Below are positions 26,447 to 34,268 of a DNA stretch of 64,000 bases, piece after piece (position 1 is the first letter of the stretch; every line of letters starts with the position of its first letter). The position numbers and the translations under genes are program-made. The notes under the pieces were generated by a model, which saw only the letters and a program-made list of their open reading frames with translations, did no database searches and was not told where the DNA came from. The stretch is from JAAYBQ01 sp035403465 (GTDB lineage: Bacteria; Spirochaetota; UBA4802; UBA5550): assembly GCA_035403465.1 (NCBI GenBank), contig DAONFG010000001.1, forward strand, positions 1 to 64,000, read 5' to 3'.

Positions 26447-27574
26447 TCATACAGTTAAAGCTGATATCTCTTTTTCAATGTGCAGCAGGTATTCATTTCT
26501 AAGATTCTGCAGATTATCATATTTCATGTTTCTTAAATAATAGAATTCCATAATTTTGCATATCTTATAAATAAGATGAACTATATCGATATACGGCATA
26601 CTGTGATTTCCGAATACCGTTATACCGGCTGCTTCAAATGCATTTCTGTAATTAATAAATGATATCCTGATATTTTCATATGTTTTAAAAGTATCATTGC
26701 TTATTTTGTTATCCTCAAGCTTCTGCCTCAGAGAATCATAAATAAAATTCATCCTGAACATCTTGCCATCTGTTTCATTGTAATAGTACTTTAAAAAATT
26801 AAAATAATTTCTCAGATTATTTTTATACTCACAAAGGTCTTTCAGAAGCCTGTTGAACTCCATGATTTTCACGACCTTGTTCTCTTTTTCAAAGTATTCT
26901 TTTACTATAAACTCATTAAGCCGCCAGCCGAGCTCGTTTGAACTTGTCTGAAATAATGATGAAATCTCCAACTCGTATTTTTTAAATTCTTCTATTCTCT
27001 TCCTGGACTGCACCTGCTGATCAACAATTTTAACAAATTCATTCAGTACTATCCGGATATCGGATTCATAATGAAAATTCTTTTTGTAGAAAAACTTGCA
27101 GTACGCTGAAACAAGATAATAAAAGTCGCTGATAGATCTTTTTGCAAGGGTAAGCAGAAGGTGTTTGATATTCAGAAGTTCATCATCCAGCTCGATGCTG
27201 ATATTATTTATTGAATCAGTGGCATCATTTAATTCCTGTTTTTCAATATCACGTTGCTGCAGAACTGAAAGTATAACATTTTCAATACTCGTTATGTAAA
27301 TAAAATAGAGGCTCTGGAGTTTAAGCTCCCATGACATCTTACGCTTAATATCTGAAAGCCGCTGTTTTATGCTTTCAGTCAGTCTTACTCCTTCGCGCGG
27401 TTGGTAATTATCCCAATTATCAGGAATCTTTATCATTTTTGAGAGCATTTCTTTATCTTCAGATCTTATGACATACCTGTAATGACTGGTCTTAGCTGAT
27501 GTATATCTTGATTCAAGCCGTATTATTTCATCAATAGCAGCAGAACTGACGGCAGAAGTATCGCTTCTCTTCAA
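26447..27574 (-). CDS. Unknown 375-aa helical protein divergent from dnaA
   Basis: No signal peptide, membrane segment or motif that I recognise. It is mostly helical with many charged and aromatic residues (KFFYKKNFHYESDIRIVL, YENIRISFINYRNAF). It sits right next to the origin, divergent from dnaA, separated by about 330 bases of AT-rich DNA with DnaA-box-like sites. Its promoter must lie in the origin region. No function can be given; a lineage-specific protein is likely. Confidence 0.65.
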   Translation of the reverse strand: MKRSDTSAVSSAAIDEIIRLESRYTSAKTSHYRYVIRSEDKEMLSKMIKIPDNWDNYQPREGVRLTESIKQRLSDIKRKMSWELKLQSLYFIYITSIENVILSVLQQRDIEKQELNDATDSINNISIELDDELLNIKHLLLTLAKRSISDFYYLVSAYCKFFYKKNFHYESDIRIVLNEFVKIVDQQVQSRKRIEEFKKYELEISSLFQTSSNELGWRLNEFIVKEYFEKENKVVKIMEFNRLLKDLCEYKNNLRNYFNFLKYYYNETDGKMFRMNFIYDSLRQKLEDNKISNDTFKTYENIRISFINYRNAFEAAGITVFGNHSMPYIDIVHLIYKICKIMEFYYLRNMKYDNLQNLRNEYLLHIEKEISALTV

Positions 27575-27601
27575 ATTGTTTCTCCACAGTAAATCTATAA
27601 A

Positions 27602-27886
27602 TTATTAACATAAAATGACCCGGTTATCAACAAAAAAAAATAGTTATTAACAGACTATAAATACATTATCAAGAATATGAGTTTTTTTAACCTGTTTTGA
27701 ATTAATCCGAATTAATTTCTTGCCAAATTGCTTCTGCAAAACCTACAATTATTCATTCATTCTGACCTGTGAAAAATACATTCAAATTCTTTTCGAATCT
27801 TATGCAGTAAATCCTGCATCAAAGGGTATTGAAAAATACTCAACAAAAGTATATTTATAAACAAACTTATCAACAATTGTTGATAA
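27602..27886. other. Candidate oriC, part 1: DnaA-box-like cluster upstream of dnaA
   Basis: Sites resembling the DnaA box (TTATCCACA) are TTATTAACA at 27602 and 27644, TTATCAACA at 27624, TTATAAACA at 27855 and TTATCAACA at 27867, with an opposed copy at 27878-27886. The last two abut to form the 20-bp palindrome TTATCAACAATTGTTGATAA, 17 bases before the dnaA start codon. Between clusters lies an AT-rich stretch (27655-27770) that could unwind. Position beside dnaA-dnaN supports an origin. The box consensus here would be TTATCAACA, one base off the E. coli form. Confidence 0.65.
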
Positions 27887-27903
27887 TTACCCGGGGTATT
27901 ATT

Positions 27904-29241
27904 TTGGCACAGAAGATATGGGATATTGTTCTCTCTGACCTTGAGAAGAGAATTAATAGACAATCATTCAGTATGTGGCTCAGCGACACTGAACCGCAGG
28001 CCATAAATGGTGATGTTCTTGTTATAAAAGTCAAGGATGATGTTGCAGCCCGGCACCTGAGAGACCAATATCAGAAGGATATCGAAGAAATAATCGAAAC
28101 AAGAACAGGGAAAAAATATAAATGCGATTTTGTGACCACAGAAATCGAAACTCATGCATCTAACGATATTTTTATCAGTGCTTCAGAAAAAAACGATATC
28201 CTGAAAAACGGCAGCCGGACTCTTCCGCTTAATCCGAACTATACCTTCGAAAATTTTGTTATCGGTCCCAATAACCAGCTTGCCCATGCTGCAGCAAAAT
28301 CAGTTTCACGTTCACCAGCTACACAGTTTAACCCGCTTTTTATTTACGGCGGGACCGGTCTTGGAAAAACGCACCTGATCCAGGCTATAGGGCATTATAT
28401 ACAGCAGGAAAGACCGTATCTCAAAGTATTGTATATTCCCACTGAACAGTTTATTAACGAATTCATTTATTCAATACAGACAAATACACAGCAGAGTTTT
28501 AAAATTAAATACAGAAACGTTGATATTCTTTTGATTGATGACATCCAGTTTCTTGAAAAGAAAGAGGAGACCCAGAATGAATTCTTTCACACATTCAACA
28601 CTCTATATGAAAATAAAAAGCAGATCGTTATTTCAAGTGACCGGCCTCCAAAACAGATTGCTACACTGGCAGACAGGCTGCGTACCAGATTTGAATGGGG
28701 AATGATAACTGATATCCAGATTCCAAATCTTGAAACCCGTGAAGCAATATTGAGAAATAAAGCTTCAAAGGAACAAATAGAGATTTCGGATGAAGCATTT
28801 AATTATATAGCAAGACGTATAACTTCAAGTATACGTGCCCTGGAATCAGCCCTGGCAAACCTGAGAATGGTTTATGATATTCACAATGAGGTAATCACGA
28901 TAAAACATGTGAAAGACCATCTTAAACATCTTTTCGACGAAGAGACAAACCGCAAGGTTACACCTAATGATATTATTACAAAAATATCAAATGTCTATGA
29001 CGTATCAGTAGAGGATATAATATCAAAAAGCAGGCAGAGCAAGGTTATTGCTCCCAGGTTTGTTGCTATGTATCTTATAAGAAAACTTACTGAAATGACA
29101 ACAACTGATATAGGAAAACAATTCGGCGACAGGGATCATTCAACAGTTGTAAATGCTATTAATAAAATCGAAGAAGATATGAAAAATAATGTGGAATTCC
29201 GTGAACAGATTGATGAATTAAAAGTCGAATTAAGGAGTTAA
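27904..29241 (+). CDS. dnaA: Replication initiator DnaA
   Basis: I choose TTG 27904, giving 445 aa (MAQKIWDIVLSDLEKRI), with CGGGGT upstream as ribosome binding site. An upstream in-frame ATG at 27829 would add 25 atypical residues and read through the palindrome. Domain I (helix SFSMWLSDTEP) is followed by the AAA+ core: Walker A GGTGLGKT at 149-156 and Walker B LLIDDIQF at 209-216. The C-terminal domain carries the DNA-binding signature FGDRDHSTVVNAINKI. DnaA binds oriC and opens it. The adjacent box pair suggests autoregulation. Confidence 0.97.
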   Translation: MAQKIWDIVLSDLEKRINRQSFSMWLSDTEPQAINGDVLVIKVKDDVAARHLRDQYQKDIEEIIETRTGKKYKCDFVTTEIETHASNDIFISASEKNDILKNGSRTLPLNPNYTFENFVIGPNNQLAHAAAKSVSRSPATQFNPLFIYGGTGLGKTHLIQAIGHYIQQERPYLKVLYIPTEQFINEFIYSIQTNTQQSFKIKYRNVDILLIDDIQFLEKKEETQNEFFHTFNTLYENKKQIVISSDRPPKQIATLADRLRTRFEWGMITDIQIPNLETREAILRNKASKEQIEISDEAFNYIARRITSSIRALESALANLRMVYDIHNEVITIKHVKDHLKHLFDEETNRKVTPNDIITKISNVYDVSVEDIISKSRQSKVIAPRFVAMYLIRKLTEMTTTDIGKQFGDRDHSTVVNAINKIEEDMKNNVEFREQIDELKVELRS

Positions 29242-29367
29242 CAATCTGTTTATAACAGCAAGATTCTTTGTTGATTTCATTTAATAAGTATTGATATTTG
29301 TTAAACAAAAATTTAAAATGTACAAAAAGGAATAAGGAACTTATTTAAAACTAAAAAAATTACGGAT

Positions 29368-29430
29368 TTATAAACATTGTATTCTTTTGATAACACCTGA
29401 TTCAATCAGACATTACATAGTTTATCAACA
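29368..29430. other. Candidate oriC, part 2: DnaA-box-like sites between dnaA and dnaN
   Basis: TTATAAACA at 29368-29376 and TTATCAACA at 29422-29430, both on the plus strand, lie in the 261-base AT-rich spacer between dnaA and dnaN. This spacer also contains the dnaN promoter and a good ribosome binding site (AAGGGGAG) before ATG 29503. Together with the sites upstream of dnaA it suggests a bipartite origin; this is inference. Confidence 0.5.
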
Positions 29431-29502
29431 TAATCCGCTACCTACTACAACTGCTAATTAATAATATAATATTATAAATAATGATATAGAAAGGGGAGAT
29501 AA

Positions 29503-30627
29503 ATGAAATTCACAGTCAACAAAGACATTATACTTAAAGCAATCGCAATTGCAGATTCTGTTATTTCATCCAAAAATATTAACACAATACTCTCTAACTG
29601 TCTTTTTAAAATAGCTAAAGATTCAATACAGATTATTGCCACAGATAATGAAATCGGAGTAAGAACAAAAATTGACGCTCTATCAGACACTGCATTTTCC
29701 TTTACCGCAAACAGTAAAAAACTTTCAAGCATTCTGAAAGAATTGCCTGATGATGAAATTATTATTACTGTAGATGATGCAATGATCATCAGCCTTAAAT
29801 CAAAAAACGTAAAAGGAAATTATATACTTTACGGAACATCTTCTGATGAGTATCCGGAACTTCCGGAAATAAAAATAGAAAATTCAATTGAGATTGAACA
29901 GTCTGTTCTTCGTGAGATGATAAAAAAAGTTATCTATGCCGCAGCAAATGATACTATCAAACCGGTTTTTAACAGCATATACATTGTATCAGAAAAACCT
30001 GGAACTCTTACAGCAATCGCAACCGATTCGAGGCGGTTATGTATGATTACCAGAAACATTCAGAGTGAGTCGATTGTAGGTGAAGGTATTATTCTTCCAC
30101 TCAAGACTGTGAATGAAGTATACAGGCTTCTTGGAAATACTGGAACCTGCAGGTTATCCTTCGACAGCAACCAGTGTTACTTTCAGATCAATGATACAGA
30201 AATAATTTCACGTATAGTGGATGGACAATTTCCCAATTATAAACAGATAATCCCCAAGGAATACAGCCATAAAGTTATTATTGAAACCGGAAGAATTCTT
30301 GATTCCGTTAAAAGGGCCATGATTTTTACACGTGAACCAGCTAATAAAATTGTTCTGACTATTAACAAGGATACTCTGCTTATTGAAGCCAACACTCCTG
30401 AGCTTGGTAAAGCTGAAGAAGAAGTACCAGTTGAAACAGACAGCAAAGAGAAAATTTATCTGGGTATTAATTCACAGTTTCTGCTAGATACTATAAAACA
30501 GATTGATTCATTTTCATTCATATGTGGCCTGACCGGCCAGATGAGTCCTATAACAATTATCCCGGAAGATGATAAAAATTATGTATCAGTCATTATGCCG
30601 ATACAGATAAAAACCGCTTCCGAATAA
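29503..30627 (+). CDS. dnaN: DNA polymerase III sliding clamp (beta subunit)
   Basis: 374 aa made of three similar clamp domains, starting MKFTVNKDIILKAIAIADSV, the family pattern. Typical elements are ATDSRRLCMITR, GEGIILPLKTVNEV and the C-terminal VSVIMPIQI. The clamp tethers polymerase to DNA. It is followed by recF after one base and is part of the replication operon. Confidence 0.97.
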   Translation: MKFTVNKDIILKAIAIADSVISSKNINTILSNCLFKIAKDSIQIIATDNEIGVRTKIDALSDTAFSFTANSKKLSSILKELPDDEIIITVDDAMIISLKSKNVKGNYILYGTSSDEYPELPEIKIENSIEIEQSVLREMIKKVIYAAANDTIKPVFNSIYIVSEKPGTLTAIATDSRRLCMITRNIQSESIVGEGIILPLKTVNEVYRLLGNTGTCRLSFDSNQCYFQINDTEIISRIVDGQFPNYKQIIPKEYSHKVIIETGRILDSVKRAMIFTREPANKIVLTINKDTLLIEANTPELGKAEEEVPVETDSKEKIYLGINSQFLLDTIKQIDSFSFICGLTGQMSPITIIPEDDKNYVSVIMPIQIKTASE

Positions 30628-30628
30628 A

Positions 30629-31726
30629 ATGATTCTTACAAATTTAAGACTGAATAACTTCAGAAACTATGAAAGCAGAGAGGTTGAATTTTCACCGGAT
30701 ATTAACCTGATATATGGCAATAACGGTTCAGGAAAAACAAACATCCTTGAAGCCATATCGGTCATTTCCAACCTGAAGTCGTTCAGGAATGCAAATGACC
30801 AGAGCATGATTAGATGGAATTCTGAATACTACTATTGCAGAGGTGATGTATCTGGGAGTGATTTTTCCAGGTTTGAAGTCGGTTTTTATAAAGATGATGA
30901 GCAGTCCAGAAAAAAAATTAAAATAGATGATTATGAGATTAAAAGGGTATCAGAGTATTACGGAAAGATGATGACTGTATCATTTGTTCCGTCCGATATA
31001 AACATACTCGGAACCACACCGGATGTCAGGAGAAAATATTTCGATTCAGTGATATCAAAATTATTCCCTGATTACATTAATGATCTTAACAGGTTCAGGG
31101 ATATTCTTAATTCACGTAACGTTGTTCTAAAAAAAATTAAAGAAGGATCTTCTAACATAAAACATCTTGATGTTTGGAACAGACTGATTGCAGAAAAAGC
31201 ACTCTGTATAATAAAAAAGCGAGATGATTTTATTAATATTTTCAGTAAAATTTTCAACAAATCCTACTCAATTATTAGCGGCGAATCACATCCGCCATTT
31301 CTATTTTATAAGCCCTCAATCAAGGCTGATGAAATTGATGAAATATATAATACATTTTTATCTGACATTAAAAGCGACATAAGAAGGGGAAGCACAACCC
31401 AGGGTCCTCAAAGAGATGATTATTATTTTATAAACAGTGAAGGTATTAATTTTTTAAGCTATTCGTCACAGGGGCAAAGAAGAACAGCTGCTATAAGCCT
31501 TAAAGTTGCAGAGTATGAAATAATAAAGTCAATGAGGAATAAAAAAAGCATCATTCTTATTGACGATATATTTTCAGAACTTGACGAAATAAGGCGTTTT
31601 AATATGATTGATCTGCTGATGAGTGAAGGACAGCTTATTTTTACAATGGTGAACAGGGAAAACTTCCCGCTTGATAAAATAGGGAATATAAAATATTTTA
31701 AAATTGATAATGGCGAACTCATATAG
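30629..31726 (+). CDS. recF: Recombination protein RecF
   Basis: 365 aa. Starts MILTNLRLNNFRNYESREVE, with Walker A GNNGSGKTNILEAIS. Further hallmarks are KYFDSVISKLFPDYI, SSQGQRRTAAISLKVAE (ABC signature) and Walker B ILIDDIFSELDEIRR. RecF is a DNA-binding SMC-like ATPase that helps load RecA at gaps. It is located in the standard place between dnaN and gyrB. Confidence 0.97.
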   Translation: MILTNLRLNNFRNYESREVEFSPDINLIYGNNGSGKTNILEAISVISNLKSFRNANDQSMIRWNSEYYYCRGDVSGSDFSRFEVGFYKDDEQSRKKIKIDDYEIKRVSEYYGKMMTVSFVPSDINILGTTPDVRRKYFDSVISKLFPDYINDLNRFRDILNSRNVVLKKIKEGSSNIKHLDVWNRLIAEKALCIIKKRDDFINIFSKIFNKSYSIISGESHPPFLFYKPSIKADEIDEIYNTFLSDIKSDIRRGSTTQGPQRDDYYFINSEGINFLSYSSQGQRRTAAISLKVAEYEIIKSMRNKKSIILIDDIFSELDEIRRFNMIDLLMSEGQLIFTMVNRENFPLDKIGNIKYFKIDNGELI

Positions 31727-31746
31727 TTTACCCGGAGCTTTTTCCA

Positions 31747-32085
31747 ATGAAATTCAGAATAGGATGTGAAAGAAATAACAGGATTTTATCCTTCAGTGAT
31801 ATCCTTCCTGATGTAATAGATGATCTTAACCTGGAAGATACTTTTTTTATTGAAAATATAAGAGATAAATGGGAATCATATGTTGGAAATACCCTGTCTG
31901 TGCATAGTACACCGGACAGGTTATTCAGAAAAATTCTCTTTGTAAAAGTGGATCATTCTGCTTATGCCAATGAACTTTCTCTTCATTCAGGTAATATACT
32001 GAATAAATTAAAAACAGATTTCGGACCTCAACTTATTAATTCAGTGAGATTTGAACTGGTAAAAAAAAGCAGGTACAGGAAATAA
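31747..32085 (+). CDS. DUF721 protein (DciA-like)
   Basis: 112 aa with the DUF721 pattern: WESYVGNTLSVHSTPDRLFRK, LFVKVDHSAYANELSLHSGN, then KLKTDFGP. Homologues in this location are common. DciA, the helicase-loading protein of many bacteria lacking DnaC, belongs to the wider family, so it may help load the replicative helicase; that is inferred. It is 20 bases after recF and one base before the DUF370 gene. Confidence 0.85.
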   Translation: MKFRIGCERNNRILSFSDILPDVIDDLNLEDTFFIENIRDKWESYVGNTLSVHSTPDRLFRKILFVKVDHSAYANELSLHSGNILNKLKTDFGPQLINSVRFELVKKSRYRK

Positions 32086-32086
32086 C

Positions 32087-32341
32087 ATGTTTATACATAT
32101 CGGCAGCAACCTGACCATCAGCGACAGGGTATGTGTAGGTATATTCAACGTGGAGACCCTTGGTCTGAGTGAGGAAAACAAATGGATTACTGATAATCTG
32201 AAGCCCGAAGACAAGGTTGCGGTTATTGATGTTAATAATAAAATAACTGCCACCAATGTAAGTCCTTTTACAATAATTAAAAGAGATTCTATTGATAAAG
32301 AAGAATTAATATGGAGCAGAGAAAATGACAAAAACTTATAA
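32087..32341 (+). CDS. DUF370 (RemA/RemB-like) DNA-binding protein
   Basis: 84 aa, MFIHIGSNLTISDRVCVGIF at the start, typical of the DUF370 family. In Bacillus, RemA activates matrix genes, and its paralogue RemB (YaaB) lies between recF and gyrB. The gene here occupies that same slot. Its end overlaps gyrB by 17 bases. I see it as a conserved operon member; function in this organism is unknown. Confidence 0.85.
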   Translation: MFIHIGSNLTISDRVCVGIFNVETLGLSEENKWITDNLKPEDKVAVIDVNNKITATNVSPFTIIKRDSIDKEELIWSRENDKNL

Positions 32342-34241
32342 TGCTGACAATATACAGGTACTGGAGGGTCTTGATGCTGTTAGAAAACGACCGGCCATGT
32401 ATATTGGTTCAACAGACGGATATGGCCTGCATCACCTGGTCTACGAGATAGTTGATAACTCTATAGATGAAGCCCTGGCCGGCTATTGTGACAATATATC
32501 AGTAGTAATACACAAGGATAATTCCGTAGAGGTTGTAGATAACGGACGTGGTATCCCTGTTGATATGCATCCTATATATAAAAAACCTGCACTTGAAATT
32601 GTTCTAACCAAACTTCATGCTGGCGGTAAATTTAATAATGATACTTATAAAGTATCAGGTGGACTACATGGAGTTGGTGTTTCAGTGGTAAATGCCCTTT
32701 CTAAAAAATTCATGGTTGAAGTTTACAGGGATAACCTGAAATACACCCAGTCTTATTCAAAAGGAGCACCTCTTGGTGAGCTTAAGAAAGCAGGTGAATC
32801 AAAAATCCGCGGAACTAAAATACATTTCTGGCCGGATGATGAAATTTTTGAAACCATAGAATATAATTTCGACACACTATCAAGGAGATTAAGAGAACTT
32901 GCTTTTCTCAATGCCGGAATTAAAATTACTCTAAGGGATGAAAGAGAATTAAAGGAAAAGACAGCAAAAGGTACAGAGCATGTTTTTCAGTTTAAAGGCG
33001 GCATTGTTTCCTTTGTTCAATATCTAAATGAAAATAAAACACCGATAATAAAAAAACCTGTCTATTTCCATACAATAAAAGATAAAATAGATATAGAGAT
33101 AGCTATACAATACATAGATACATATAATGAAAATGTTTTTACTTACGCGAATAATATAAACACAAAAGAAGGCGGGACTCACCTGATCGGATTCAGGTCC
33201 GCTCTGACCCGTGTATTGAATGATTACCTGAAAAAAGGAAAGTTCGACAAAAACGTTGTGCAGCTTTCAGGAGATGATGTCCGCGAGGGGCTTGTCGCAA
33301 TAATTAGTGTTAAACTCCCGGAACCTCAGTTTGAAGGCCAGACAAAAATGAAACTTGGAAACGGAGATGTTAAGGGAATTGTTGAATCAGCAACGCATGA
33401 AAATCTTTCCCTGTATTTTGATGAAAATCCCCAGGACGTTAAGAAGATCATAGAAAAATGTATCCTGGGCGCAAGGGCGCGGATCGCGGCAAAAAAAGCT
33501 CGCGATCTTACCCGAAGGAAAAGCGCTCTTGAAAACGATACACTTCCGGGAAAACTAGCGGACTGTTCAGAAAGCGATGCAACAAAATGCGAACTTTATA
33601 TTGTAGAGGGTGATTCTGCGGGCGGTTCAGCTAAAATGGGACGCGACAGAAACTTTCAGGCAATTCTTCCTCTCAGGGGAAAAATTCTTAATGTTGAAAA
33701 AGCCAGGCTTGATAGAATTTTATCAAATGAGGAAATTAAAAATCTTATTACCGCAATTGGAACCGGGATTGGAGATGAGGAATTTGATATAAAAAAAGCC
33801 CGATATCATAAAATAGTTATTATGACTGATGCTGATGTTGATGGCGCCCACATAAGAACTTTATTGCTTACTTTTTTCTTTCGCTATATGCAGGAATTAA
33901 TAAGAAGTGGTTTTATATATATTGCCCAGCCGCCATTATATAGTATAAAATCAGGTAAAGATTTAAACTATGTATATTCCGATGATGAAAAAGATAATAT
34001 ATTAAAGAAATATAAAGACCAGAAAACCACCATCCAGCGGTATAAAGGACTTGGTGAAATGAATCCTGAGCAGCTGTGGGATACTACAATGGATCCTGAT
34101 CATAGAACAATGCTGCAGGTCAGGATTGATGATGATATTGAAGCAGAATCTGTTTTTTCTGTTCTTATGGGTGATGCTGTTGAGCCAAGAAGAAAGTTTA
34201 TTGAAGATAATGCGCACAATGTACAAAACCTTGACCTGTAA
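32325..34241 (+). CDS. gyrB: DNA gyrase subunit B
   Basis: 638 aa. The N-terminal GHKL ATPase has EIVDNSIDEALAGY and the GGLHGVGVSVVNALS loop. The transducer domain follows, and the TOPRIM domain carries EGDSAGGSAKMGRDR and DADVDGAHIRTLL. The C-terminal tail has QRYKGLGEMNPEQLW. Gyrase adds negative supercoils using ATP. The start overlaps the DUF370 gene by 17 bases, which implies coupled translation. The gyrA gene follows 27 bases later. Confidence 0.98.
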   Translation: MTKTYNADNIQVLEGLDAVRKRPAMYIGSTDGYGLHHLVYEIVDNSIDEALAGYCDNISVVIHKDNSVEVVDNGRGIPVDMHPIYKKPALEIVLTKLHAGGKFNNDTYKVSGGLHGVGVSVVNALSKKFMVEVYRDNLKYTQSYSKGAPLGELKKAGESKIRGTKIHFWPDDEIFETIEYNFDTLSRRLRELAFLNAGIKITLRDERELKEKTAKGTEHVFQFKGGIVSFVQYLNENKTPIIKKPVYFHTIKDKIDIEIAIQYIDTYNENVFTYANNINTKEGGTHLIGFRSALTRVLNDYLKKGKFDKNVVQLSGDDVREGLVAIISVKLPEPQFEGQTKMKLGNGDVKGIVESATHENLSLYFDENPQDVKKIIEKCILGARARIAAKKARDLTRRKSALENDTLPGKLADCSESDATKCELYIVEGDSAGGSAKMGRDRNFQAILPLRGKILNVEKARLDRILSNEEIKNLITAIGTGIGDEEFDIKKARYHKIVIMTDADVDGAHIRTLLLTFFFRYMQELIRSGFIYIAQPPLYSIKSGKDLNYVYSDDEKDNILKKYKDQKTTIQRYKGLGEMNPEQLWDTTMDPDHRTMLQVRIDDDIEAESVFSVLMGDAVEPRRKFIEDNAHNVQNLDL

Positions 34242-34268
34242 AATAATTATTAAATCGGAGCACATCAA

